Source: Methanolinea sp. SDB
GTDB taxonomy: Archaea > Halobacteriota > Methanomicrobia > Methanomicrobiales > Methanospirillaceae
Direction of reading: 5' to 3'
Length of the DNA stretch: 22,769 bases
Assembly (NCBI GenBank): GCA_001412335.1
Contig: LKUF01000217.1
Location: forward strand, 1 to 22,769
In this document: piece by piece, positions 1 through 6,788 of the stretch
How the letters are laid out: the number at the start of each line of letters is the position of its first letter
Position numbering within the stretch: position 1 is the stretch's first letter
Position numbers and translations under genes: made by a program
The notes under the pieces: generated by a model
Database searches by the model: none
Told to the model about the DNA's origin: nothing
Seen by the model: only the letters and a program-made list of their open reading frames with translations

Positions 1-498
1 CTTTTCGATCTCCTTTGGCGCGTCACCTCTCAGTTCGCGGAGCATGAATGCCGGGACGTCATGGAGAATGACCGGGACCGAGGCCTTCCGCAGGGCGTCC
101 GGGTTCTCCCGTGCCACGCTCTCGATCTCAACGCCACCGGAATCGGCAAAGAGTATGAGTGCCTGCTTGGATGAACGGTCGATGGCGATGCTCACGTAGT
201 ACTCGTGCTCGATGGAGATCCGCTCTTCCACGAGGATCTCCCTGACAGGAATGCCCTTGATCTCACGGCCGAAGAGATCCCTCGCGGTCCCGGCCAGGCT
301 GCCCTGGTCGGCCATGAGGATGCCGCCGGCCTTGCCGCGGCCTCCGACATCCACCTGGGCCTTGAGCACCACGCCGTCTCCAAGACTCTCTGCCACCCCC
401 GATTCGAGATCTTCCGGACTGTGAATGAGAACTCCCCGGGGGACGGGGATCCCGTAGCTGCCAAAGATCTTCTTTGCTTCGTATTCCAACAACTTCAT
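1..498 (-). CDS. sucC: Succinyl-CoA ligase (ADP-forming) beta subunit, N-terminal part
   Basis: Translating the minus strand from the ATG at 498 gives an open frame of 166 codons that runs off the left edge, so the C-terminus is missing. It opens MKLLEYEAKKIFGSYGIPVP, the typical start of the ATP-grasp domain of SucC, and continues with the nucleotide-contacting stretch VDVGGRGKAGGI near residues 49-60. The enzyme interconverts succinate + CoA + ATP and succinyl-CoA. In a methanogen the likely direction is succinyl-CoA formation for the oxidoreductase encoded just upstream. The start lies 4 bp after the korC stop, which indicates co-transcription. The alpha subunit (sucD) would be expected just outside the window, but this is not visible. 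Confidence 0.93.
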   Translation of the reverse strand, partial: MKLLEYEAKKIFGSYGIPVPRGVLIHSPEDLESGVAESLGDGVVLKAQVDVGGRGKAGGILMADQGSLAGTARDLFGREIKGIPVREILVEERISIEHEYYVSIAIDRSSKQALILFADSGGVEIESVARENPDALRKASVPVILHDVPAFMLRELRGDAPKEIEK

Positions 499-502
499 CG
501 TA

Positions 503-1036
503 TCATTCCAGGGCGCGGGCGAGTTCAAACCCGCGTTTCATCGCTTTCAGGTTGAGGGATTCGGTACCCTTGGGGACACTGTCAAGGATGGCCTTCTCTA
601 TCGCGGTCTCGGTGACCACGCGGGTGGCAGAGACGAGCGCCCCGAGCATGACGATATTTGCCACGATCTCCCTGCCCAGTTTCTCTTTTGCATCCCTCGT
701 GGCAGGGATCTCGATGACCCGGCACTGCGGGCGTGAATGGACGAGGCTTGAGTCCAGGAGCATGGTCGCACCTTCCGGCGCCTGAGCCCCGTACTTCTCG
801 AAGCCCTCCTGCGACATGATGACAAAGATATCCGGGGTGGTGACCTTCGGGTACAGGATCGGCTCGTCATCGATGATCACCGCGCTCATCGATGCGCCGC
901 CCCTGGCTTCAGGACCATAGACCTGGGTCTGGACGGCGTACAGGGAGTCATACATCACCGCCGCCCGGCCGAGAATGACGGCCGAGAGGATGATCCCCTG
1001 GCCGCCGAACCCTGAGAACCTGACTTCGTGCCTCAT
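503..1036 (-). CDS. korC: 2-oxoglutarate:ferredoxin oxidoreductase gamma subunit
   Basis: A 177-residue protein starting MRHEVRFSGFGGQGI, the signature opening of the gamma domain of 2-oxoacid:acceptor oxidoreductases (glycine-rich FGGQG loop). It continues with QVYGPEARGG near residue 38, also typical of the family. In KorABCD the gamma subunit completes the CoA-binding part of the complex that reductively carboxylates succinyl-CoA to 2-oxoglutarate using reduced ferredoxin. The frame is open upstream to 1501, but the family start is the ATG at 1036, which overlaps the korB stop as ATGA and is preceded by a GGGGTGAGG ribosome-binding site. Length is normal for the family. Confidence 0.95.
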   Translation of the reverse strand: MRHEVRFSGFGGQGIILSAVILGRAAVMYDSLYAVQTQVYGPEARGGASMSAVIIDDEPILYPKVTTPDIFVIMSQEGFEKYGAQAPEGATMLLDSSLVHSRPQCRVIEIPATRDAKEKLGREIVANIVMLGALVSATRVVTETAIEKAILDSVPKGTESLNLKAMKRGFELARALE

Positions 1037-1821
1037 CTCCTCACCCCCATCGCGGGCCTGTCGCGCCGGACGAACTCGCCTATGGCGATGACGTCGGCCG
1101 GGACCTTCTGGCCGCTCTCCCGCATCCGGTCGAGTTTCTGGCGGAGGGCGGTGTGATTCTTCATGAACTCCACCTGGTCGGTCACCTGCCGCAGCTTGTT
1201 CCTGCGCCCGTAGTTTGTGGGGCACTGTGTCATGGTCTCGATGAATGAGAGCCCGGGAGTGCGCATGCCCGCACCTATCGCCCTGGTCAGCTCCTTGACA
1301 TGGTAGGATGTCCACCGTGCAACGTAGTTCGCGCCGGCGGCGACCGCAAGTTCGGAGAGATCGAATGCCGGTTCGCTGGACCCATAGGGTGTGGTGGTCG
1401 AGAGGGCTCCGGCAGGAGTCGTCGGGCTCCCCTGTCCCCCGGTCATCCCGTATATCTGGTTGTTCATGCATATCACGGTCAGGTCGATGTTCCTGCGACA
1501 CGCATGGATGAAATGGTTCCCGCCGATCGCCGCAAGGTCACCGTCGCCGGTGAAGACCACGACGTTGAGGTCGGGGTTTGAGAGTTTTACGCCCGTCGCG
1601 AAGGGGAGGGCACGCCCGTGCGTGGTATGGAGCGAGTCTGTGACGATATAGCCTGACGCCCTCGAGGAACACCCGATCCCCGACACGAAGACCGTCTCGT
1701 TCTCCTTCCAGCCGATCTCATCGACGGCCATCAGCGTGCAGTTTATCACCGTGCCGTTGCCGCAGCCGGAACAGTATATATGGGGGAGGCGGTCCTGCCT
1801 GAACCAGTCCTGGTAGCTCAT
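1033..1821 (-). CDS. korB: 2-oxoglutarate:ferredoxin oxidoreductase beta subunit (TPP-binding)
   Basis: A 262-residue beta subunit. Visible family features are CSGCGNGT near residues 17-24, GIGCSSR near 48-54, the thiamine diphosphate/Mg motif GDGDLAAIGGNH at 92-103 closed by NNQIYGMTGGQ at 120-130, and a further Cys in TQCPTNYG. Cys17, Cys20, Cys51 and the late Cys are the expected ligands of the [4Fe-4S] cluster next to TPP. The protein forms the catalytic core with KorA. It overlaps korA and korC by 4 bp each (ATGA). A strong GGAGGTG ribosome-binding site precedes its start. KorB is preferred over PorB because of the KorD-A-B-C gene order and the neighbouring sucC and fumAB. Confidence 0.95.
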   Translation of the reverse strand: MSYQDWFRQDRLPHIYCSGCGNGTVINCTLMAVDEIGWKENETVFVSGIGCSSRASGYIVTDSLHTTHGRALPFATGVKLSNPDLNVVVFTGDGDLAAIGGNHFIHACRRNIDLTVICMNNQIYGMTGGQGSPTTPAGALSTTTPYGSSEPAFDLSELAVAAGANYVARWTSYHVKELTRAIGAGMRTPGLSFIETMTQCPTNYGRRNKLRQVTDQVEFMKNHTALRQKLDRMRESGQKVPADVIAIGEFVRRDRPAMGVRR

Positions 1822-2918
1822 CGCAGCACCTCCAGCCTGGCCTTCAGCTCGTCCGGGCTGTGGAGGTTCCCCCCGAGTTTCGGGATCGGGATGACGGGCT
1901 GGTCAACGTGCCGCTCGATCTCGCGGGCCACCTGGCCCATGTTCATCTCCGGAACCAGGAACTGTTTTGCGGAGGCGAACAGGTTCAGTGCGGATTCGGG
2001 AAACGGCCACACGACACGGAGCCTGAGGTGGCCGATGTCGTCGCGCCCGAGGTCTCTTACCACCTGCTCGACCGAACGTGCAGGCGGGCCGTACGTGACA
2101 AAGACGGTCTCTGCTTCGGGGTTCGTGATCGAGTAGTCCGCGATCCTGTCGCGGGCCGACTCTATCTTGTTCACGAGCCGCATGACAAGGTCCTCGTGCA
2201 GTCCCGGGCTGGTGGCACAGGGGTAGCCCCGTTCGTCATGGGTAAGACCGGTGACATGAACCCCGTAGCCCTCGCCGAACCGGGGAAAACCCGGGACGAG
2301 GTCCGCGTCCGGGTGGAACGGGAGCGTTCCCTTCTGTAGCGATTTCCGCTGGACTATGGGGACCTGGTCGGGGATATCTATCCTCTCCCTCATGTGCCCC
2401 ACGATCTCGTCCGACATCAGAAAGACCGGTACCCGGAACTCATCGGCGAGGTTGAATGCTTTTGCCGTCAGTTCGTACATCTCCTGCACGCTGGCGGGCG
2501 AGAGCGCGATGACACTGTAATCCCCGTGTGAGCCGAAACGGCACTGCATCATGTCTCCCTGTGCCCCCATGGTGGGCTGCCCGGTGGACGGGCCGCCTCT
2601 CTGGATATTCACCACCACGCAGGGAGTCTCTGTCATGACTGCAAACCCGATATTCTCCATCATGAGTGAGAAACCGGGCCCGGAAGTCGCCGTCATCGAA
2701 CGCATGCCTGTCCAGGATGCGCCGATTATCGATGCCATGCTGGCCAGCTCGTCCTCCATCTGGATGAAGACGCCGTCCACCTTTGGAAGCTTCAATGCCA
2801 TGTGCTCCGCGATCTCGGTTGACGGAGTGATGGGGTAGCCGCCGAAGAACCGGCAACCAGCCGCAATCGCCCCCTCGGCACAGGCGATATTTCCCTGCAT
2901 GAATTCAGTTCTGGTCAA
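1818..2918 (-). CDS. korA: 2-oxoglutarate:ferredoxin oxidoreductase alpha subunit
   Basis: A 366-residue alpha subunit containing the conserved YPITPSTE motif at residues 28-35 and a TSGPGFSLM segment, both characteristic of the pyrimidine-binding domain of 2-oxoacid:ferredoxin oxidoreductases. It pairs with KorB to form the TPP active site. The start is a TTG at 2918 whose last two bases, with the following A, form the korD stop (TTGA overlap). The next ATG, six codons in at 2900, has no upstream Shine-Dalgarno match and would remove TRTEF, which resembles the usual family N-terminus. The TTG is therefore preferred. Confidence 0.94.
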   Translation of the reverse strand: MTRTEFMQGNIACAEGAIAAGCRFFGGYPITPSTEIAEHMALKLPKVDGVFIQMEDELASMASIIGASWTGMRSMTATSGPGFSLMMENIGFAVMTETPCVVVNIQRGGPSTGQPTMGAQGDMMQCRFGSHGDYSVIALSPASVQEMYELTAKAFNLADEFRVPVFLMSDEIVGHMRERIDIPDQVPIVQRKSLQKGTLPFHPDADLVPGFPRFGEGYGVHVTGLTHDERGYPCATSPGLHEDLVMRLVNKIESARDRIADYSITNPEAETVFVTYGPPARSVEQVVRDLGRDDIGHLRLRVVWPFPESALNLFASAKQFLVPEMNMGQVAREIERHVDQPVIPIPKLGGNLHSPDELKARLEVLR

Positions 2919-3187
2919 TACTCGATCGCCACCTTGTGCGGTTCGTGCGGTTCTTCCTCTTCCCAGCTGATGGCCTGGTCAGGGCAGATCATCACGCAGA
3001 GGCCACAGAGCGTGCGCCCGTAGAGTTTCTGCAGCCTGCAGTTCGTGCACCGTTCCGGCCGGTCCAGATCAGGTACCACAACGCCCTTCCTGTTGAGTGT
3101 CTTTCCGGGCAGAAAGATCCGGTACGGGCAGACAAGCGTACAGAGGTTGCAGCCCTTGCACCGATCTTGATCAATCACCAGTTTCAT
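2915..3187 (-). CDS. korD: 2-oxoglutarate:ferredoxin oxidoreductase delta subunit, 2[4Fe-4S] ferredoxin
   Basis: A 90-residue ferredoxin-like subunit. The first cluster motif is classical, CKGCNLCTLVCP (Cys10, 13, 16, 20). The second motif is interrupted: Cys47 and Cys50, then ten residues before Cys61, Cys64 and Cys68-Pro. Such an insertion is known for Kor/Por delta-type subunits. It passes electrons between ferredoxin and the catalytic core. A ribosome-binding site (AGGAT) lies 7 bp before the ATG. The stop overlaps korA as TTGA, and fumB ends 16 bp upstream, so the gene sits inside the fum-kor transcription unit. Confidence 0.92.
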   Translation of the reverse strand: MKLVIDQDRCKGCNLCTLVCPYRIFLPGKTLNRKGVVVPDLDRPERCTNCRLQKLYGRTLCGLCVMICPDQAISWEEEEPHEPHKVAIEY

Positions 3188-3203
3188 GGTTTATATCCTG
3201 TGG

Positions 3204-3782
3204 TTACAATGTGAACCGTCTCTTAAATTGTTCCTTTGCATGCGTATCTACTTCTTCATATAGATCGCGTCCATGGGAATCTATGCCGACGACGAGGGGA
3301 ACGCGATCAAACTCGATGATCCAGGTCGCCTCGGCCATGCCCAGGTCATCGAAATAGACGCCCCTGAGAGTCATCCGTGATGCAGCGAGCGCCGCACAGC
3401 CACCGGTGAGTGCAAGGTAGACTCCTCTCTCCTTCAGCTGCCCGACAACCCCTGCCCCCATTCCGCCTTTTCCGACGAGCGCACGGACACCTGCGTCCAG
3501 GAGAAACCCCGAGAGATCGTTCATGCGGGCCGACGTCGTCGGCCCTGCCGCGACTATCCGTTCATCAACGACGACAGGGCCGCAGTGGAATATGGCCGCC
3601 CCTTCTGGATCGAAGGGGATACCCTCCTCCATCATCCTCAGGTGGGCTTCGTCCCGTGCCGTGAAGACGATCCCGGAGAGCTCCACCATGTCACCCGCGA
3701 CGAGATCGAGTACTTCCTCCCCAAGCGGCGTTTTGAGGGATACGGGTTTCAGAGTACCACCTCGACAGTCGCACGCCGGCAT
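3204..3782 (-). CDS. fumB: Class I fumarate hydratase, beta subunit
   Basis: The beta (C-terminal domain) subunit of the two-subunit, iron-sulfur, oxygen-sensitive fumarase. Recognisable segments are KTPLGEEVLDLVAGDMVELS near the start, IVFTARDEAHLRM, FHCGPVV, AGPTTSARM, VGKGGMG and the GGCAAL loop. It hydrates fumarate to malate, or the reverse, with the alpha subunit encoded immediately upstream. Start choice is open. The ATG at 3782 overlaps fumA by 34 bp, has no ribosome-binding site and adds ten residues that merely read through the fumA 3' end. A CTG at 3752 overlaps the fumA stop as CTGA, has GAGGTGG just upstream and gives the family-like N-terminus, so it is probably the real start (182 residues). 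Confidence 0.92.
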   Translation of the reverse strand: MPACDCRGGTLKPVSLKTPLGEEVLDLVAGDMVELSGIVFTARDEAHLRMMEEGIPFDPEGAAIFHCGPVVVDERIVAAGPTTSARMNDLSGFLLDAGVRALVGKGGMGAGVVGQLKERGVYLALTGGCAALAASRMTLRGVYFDDLGMAEATWIIEFDRVPLVVGIDSHGRDLYEEVDTHAKEQFKRRFTL

Positions 3783-4585
3783 GCCCAGCACTGCACGTTC
3801 ACGGCGACGGGCAGCGATGCGGTATGGCACCCTGCGGTCTTTACCTTCACCGCAAGGCAGGTCGTCTTCCCGCCAAGGCCCATCGGGCCGATACCGAGTT
3901 CGTTCACCGCATCACAGAGTTCACGCTCGAAGCCGCTCATGGTATCGACAGGCTCAAGGAGAGCCTCCTTTGCAAGCGCCGCCACACCGTCAAAGGTGCT
4001 TCCGATCCCCACCCCGAGGACGACGGGCGGGCAGGGCTTTCCACCGGCGATCAGCATGGTTTCCACCACGAACCTGGCAATCCGGTCCTTATGCGACGGA
4101 AGGAGCATGGCTATGCGCGACATATTCTCTGCACCGGCCCCCTTGGGAAGCACGGTTATGGTAAAGCGGGAACCGGGGCGGACATGTATGGCAGGCATGC
4201 CCGCTCCCGTATTGTCCCTGCTGTTCTCCCGTCCGAGGGGGGTGACGACGTTCGGCCTCATGGGGACGGCAGCAGTCGCCTGCCTGACTCCCTCTGCCAC
4301 CGCGTCGTAGAGTCCCTGGTCGAGGGGAATCTCCGGTGGAAGAGTGATATAGACGACCGGGACCCCGGTATCCTGGCAGATGGGCAGCTTCATCTCCTCT
4401 GCACGATCGATGTTGGTCAGGATATTCTGCAGTTCACCCCTGGCGATGGTGTCGGTCTCGGCATCCCTCGCAGCACTGATCGCCCGCCTGATATCACCAG
4501 GGAGTCGGATCTCGGCTTCCAGGAATGCACGGCAGGTAGACAGTGAAACAGCCTTCATCAGGGATGGATCTGCCGATTTTATCAT
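3749..4585 (-). CDS. fumA: Class I fumarate hydratase, alpha subunit
   Basis: The alpha subunit of the [4Fe-4S] class I fumarase. It contains CQDTGVP at residues 70-76, RENSRDNTGAG at 119-129, the PCPPVVLGVGIG segment around Cys185, and a Cys-rich C-terminal part (GGKTTCLAVKV, then Cys253, 266 and 269). Cys70 and two later cysteines are expected to hold the catalytic cluster. It acts with FumB in the malate-fumarate step of the reductive TCA branch. Two starts are possible: the ATG at 4585, or the ATG at 4558 (residue 10). A TTTATAAT box at 4584-4591 overlaps the first ATG and is about 29 bp from the second. That favours a leaderless mRNA starting at or near 4558 and a 269-residue protein. 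Confidence 0.93.
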   Translation of the reverse strand: MIKSADPSLMKAVSLSTCRAFLEAEIRLPGDIRRAISAARDAETDTIARGELQNILTNIDRAEEMKLPICQDTGVPVVYITLPPEIPLDQGLYDAVAEGVRQATAAVPMRPNVVTPLGRENSRDNTGAGMPAIHVRPGSRFTITVLPKGAGAENMSRIAMLLPSHKDRIARFVVETMLIAGGKPCPPVVLGVGIGSTFDGVAALAKEALLEPVDTMSGFERELCDAVNELGIGPMGLGGKTTCLAVKVKTAGCHTASLPVAVNVQCWACRRATVEVVL

Positions 4586-4600
4586 TATAAATAATGAGAA
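4584..4600 (-). promoter_or_regulatory. Putative TATA-type promoter of the fumA-fumB-kor-suc operon
   Basis: Read on the minus strand, TTATTTATAATGATAAAA lies in an AT-rich patch between rpl10e and fumA. The TTTATAAT core is centred near 4588, about 29 bp before the ATG at 4558. There is no Shine-Dalgarno match before either candidate ATG. Archaeal TATA boxes sit about 26-28 bp before the transcription start, so this suggests leaderless initiation. This is inference from spacing only. Confidence 0.45.
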
Positions 4601-4660
4601 AAGAAGAAGTAAAAGATTTTCGTTGTTGGAGCAGGTGGTATGGTGAAAATGTCCCTGCTT

Positions 4661-5197
4661 TTATGCCTGCCCGGTGACCGGCGTATCCTTGCTTGGCCTG
4701 TCGATTATGGTGATATAGGTCGGTGAGGGGAGTTTGTGTCCTCCGTGACGGAGAGCGTTCTTGGCCTTCTCCACGAATGCGGGAGTCGTGTAGACCGAAT
4801 AAATGACCTGGCCCGGAGCGACACGTGCAGCCGTGCCGACGGCCTTGCCGAATGCCAGGCGCATGCCTTCGGAGACACGGTCCGCACCGGCCCCCGTCGC
4901 CTGCTTGTTCTCCCTGATCACGTGGTGGGGAAATACCCGAAGTTTCAGCTTGAAGTTCATCCTGCCTATGTCCTTGAGAAGTTTCCTGTTGATGCTGATT
5001 CGCGCAGATTCCAGTGCGGTATGACGGATCTGGCAGGCCTCCTCGACAGTCAGGTTGATCTCGAGTGGAAATTCCTGTGTGAGGTTCCCCATCTCGAACT
5101 GGACAATCTTGCTTCCCGGCACGCCACCCATGTATTCTCTGCGTGTAAATGCCCTCTTTGATATATTCCTGTACATCTTTCCCGGTTTTCGTACCAT
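4661..5197 (-). CDS. rpl10e: Ribosomal protein L10e (uL16)
   Basis: A 178-residue protein matching archaeal L10e/uL16. It has MVRKPGKMYRNISKRAFTRR at the start, EYMGGVPGSKI, QIRHTALESARI, LKLRVFPHHVIRENK and the very conserved ATGAGADRVSEGMRLAFGK. L10e binds 23S rRNA near the peptidyl-transferase and factor-binding region of the large subunit. The ATG at 5197 has an AAGGAG ribosome-binding site about 10 bp upstream and a TATA-like box at 5226-5236. It stands alone among metabolic genes rather than in a ribosomal operon, with fumA starting 76 bp downstream on the same strand. Confidence 0.96.
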   Translation of the reverse strand: MVRKPGKMYRNISKRAFTRREYMGGVPGSKIVQFEMGNLTQEFPLEINLTVEEACQIRHTALESARISINRKLLKDIGRMNFKLKLRVFPHHVIRENKQATGAGADRVSEGMRLAFGKAVGTAARVAPGQVIYSVYTTPAFVEKAKNALRHGGHKLPSPTYITIIDRPSKDTPVTGQA

Positions 5198-5225
5198 TTA
5201 GAAGAACTCCTTGTATCTATTCGTG

Positions 5226-5236
5226 CTTTATAAAAT
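5226..5236 (-). promoter_or_regulatory. Putative TATA box of rpl10e
   Basis: The minus strand reads ATTTTATAAAG here, 29-39 bp before the L10e ATG, followed by AAGGAG at 5207-5212. Immediately upstream, in the same 50-bp gap after the ABC ATPase stop, GAGG-TTCTG-CCTC plus a TATTTT tract could act as a weak terminator for the ABC operon, so the two signals would overlap. Assigned by sequence match only. Confidence 0.45.
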
Positions 5237-5248
5237 AGAGGCAGAACC

Positions 5249-6016
5249 TCATAAATCTTCCCTCTTCGCCATCGTTTCATCTATCAGGCTGAGGACAAAA
5301 CGCCTGATGCGAAGGAAGTCTTCGCTGGTCCTGTCACGGGGCCTCGGCAGGTCTATAGGGATTATATCCCTGATCGTACCGGGTCTTGGGGTGAGGACCA
5401 CGATCCTGTCGGCAAGGAAGACCGCCTCGTCCACGCTGTGTGTCACGAATATGATAGTCTTTTTGGTCTTTTCCCATATGTCGAGAAGTTCCCTCTGCAT
5501 CATGTTCCGTGTCTGGGCGTCCAGGGCGCCGAACGGCTCGTCCATGAGGAGTATCCCGGGGTTTATGGCAAGCGCCCTGGCAACGGCCACACGCTGTCTC
5601 ATGCCACCCGAGAGTTCGTACGGGTAGCTGTCTGCAAATTCGGTGAGTCCTACGAGCGAAAGATAGGTTTTGACGGCTTTTTCACGTTCTTCACGCGGGA
5701 TATTCCGTATCTCGAGTCCGAAGGCGATATTATCCCTGATGGTCCTCCAGGGGAAGAGGGAATATTCCTGGAAGATCATGGCCATCATGGGATCGGGGCC
5801 CGATACGTGGTGGCTGTTTATGGCTATGCACCCTGAGGTGGCCTTTTCAAGTCCACCAATGATCCGGAGCAGGGTGGTCTTCCCGCACCCCGAGGGGCCG
5901 AGAAGGCAGATGAACTCCTTCGGCTCGATATCAAGCGAGATGTCGGATAGAGCCTGGATACGTTCGCCCCGTGTCCCGGTAAATTCCTTTGTCAGGTGCT
6001 GTACGCAGAGTCTCAT
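5249..6016 (-). CDS. ABC transporter ATP-binding protein, SsuB/TauB/NrtD type
   Basis: A complete 255-residue nucleotide-binding subunit. It has Walker A GPSGCGKT at residues 40-47, Q-loop Gln83, signature LSGGMRQR at 135-142, Walker B ILLMDEP at 155-161 followed by FGALD, and the switch His193 in VTHS. The phrasing of these motifs is that of the nitrate/sulfonate/taurine import subfamily. It would power import by the permease encoded 10 bp upstream and the lipoprotein before it. The substrate cannot be read from the sequence, because this subfamily serves sulfonates, taurine, thiamine precursors, nitrate and others. No fusion or truncation is seen. Confidence 0.93.
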   Translation of the reverse strand: MRLCVQHLTKEFTGTRGERIQALSDISLDIEPKEFICLLGPSGCGKTTLLRIIGGLEKATSGCIAINSHHVSGPDPMMAMIFQEYSLFPWRTIRDNIAFGLEIRNIPREEREKAVKTYLSLVGLTEFADSYPYELSGGMRQRVAVARALAINPGILLMDEPFGALDAQTRNMMQRELLDIWEKTKKTIIFVTHSVDEAVFLADRIVVLTPRPGTIRDIIPIDLPRPRDRTSEDFLRIRRFVLSLIDETMAKREDL

Positions 6017-6026
6017 CTCATATCAC

Positions 6027-6788
6027 CTACTTCTCAAGCCCCTTCCAGCTGAAGTACCGCATCTCCACCCGTTTCATGAGGTAGTCTATACCAAGCCCTA
6101 TCAACCCGATAACGATCATCCCGGCGATGGTCACCTGGAGCTGGCCGATGTTTAGGCCAAAGAGGATGAGAAATCCCAGCCCCGAGGTTGTCCCGGGAAG
6201 CATCTCTGCCGCGACAACGGACATCCACGCGATACCAAACCCTACCCGGAGGCCGGTCCAGATATCCGGCATCGCGGCCGGCACTACGACCTTTGAGAGG
6301 AGTTGCGCCTCCTTTGCCCCGAAGGTGCAGGCGGTCTCGATCCAGGTTCTGGAAACCCGCTTCACCCCGTCGATGGTGTTGATGAGGACCGGGAAGAATG
6401 CGCCTATGAAGATGATGAAGATGATCCCGGCGAGGCCGATCTTGAACCAGGCCAGTGCGAGTGGGAGCCAGGCGATTGGCGGAATTGGCCGTAAAACCTG
6501 TATGACCGGGTCCACGAACTCTTCCACTGCATCCGATCGCCCCATGAAGATACCGAGAGGGATGGCTGCGAGAAGGCCTATGAGAAAACCCAGGAGAACG
6601 CGGAAGATGCTGACAGCCGAGTTCTCCACGAGGCTTCCCTGTCCGAAGATGTTTGCCAGCGGTCTGAAAAGTACCTCGATTACGGATTCAATACGGGGGA
6701 GAATGAATTCGTTTCCTATCAGGATTGCAAGTACTTCCCACACAAAAATGAGGATTATGGGGAGTATGAGTTTTGTATACCACCGCAT
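6027..6788 (-). CDS. ABC transporter permease, SsuC/TauC/NrtB type
   Basis: A 253-residue inner-membrane subunit with about six hydrophobic segments, the first at residues 6-24. The conserved cytoplasmic loop of BPD-type permeases is visible as FGAKEAQLLSKVVVPAAMP, the EAA-type motif that docks onto the ATPase. The stretch QVLRPIPPIAWLPLALAWF is highly typical of SsuC/TauC/NrtB permeases. The ATG at 6788 shares one base with the stop of the binding-protein gene (TAATG), so the two are translationally linked. Together with the ATPase downstream it forms a three-gene importer. Confidence 0.93.
   Translation of the reverse strand: MRWYTKLILPIILIFVWEVLAILIGNEFILPRIESVIEVLFRPLANIFGQGSLVENSAVSIFRVLLGFLIGLLAAIPLGIFMGRSDAVEEFVDPVIQVLRPIPPIAWLPLALAWFKIGLAGIIFIIFIGAFFPVLINTIDGVKRVSRTWIETACTFGAKEAQLLSKVVVPAAMPDIWTGLRVGFGIAWMSVVAAEMLPGTTSGLGFLILFGLNIGQLQVTIAGMIVIGLIGLGIDYLMKRVEMRYFSWKGLEK

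Noticed and set aside
510..540. tRNA-like GTTCAAACCC sequence
   Set aside because: It lies inside korC in reverse, and no acceptor, D or anticodon arms can be drawn around it.
1037..1501. Upstream extension of the korC frame (332-codon open frame)
   Set aside because: The extra 155 residues are antisense-like, Arg/His/Gly-rich read-through inside korB in another frame. The gamma-subunit signature begins at the ATG at 1036, which has a ribosome-binding site and an ATGA overlap.
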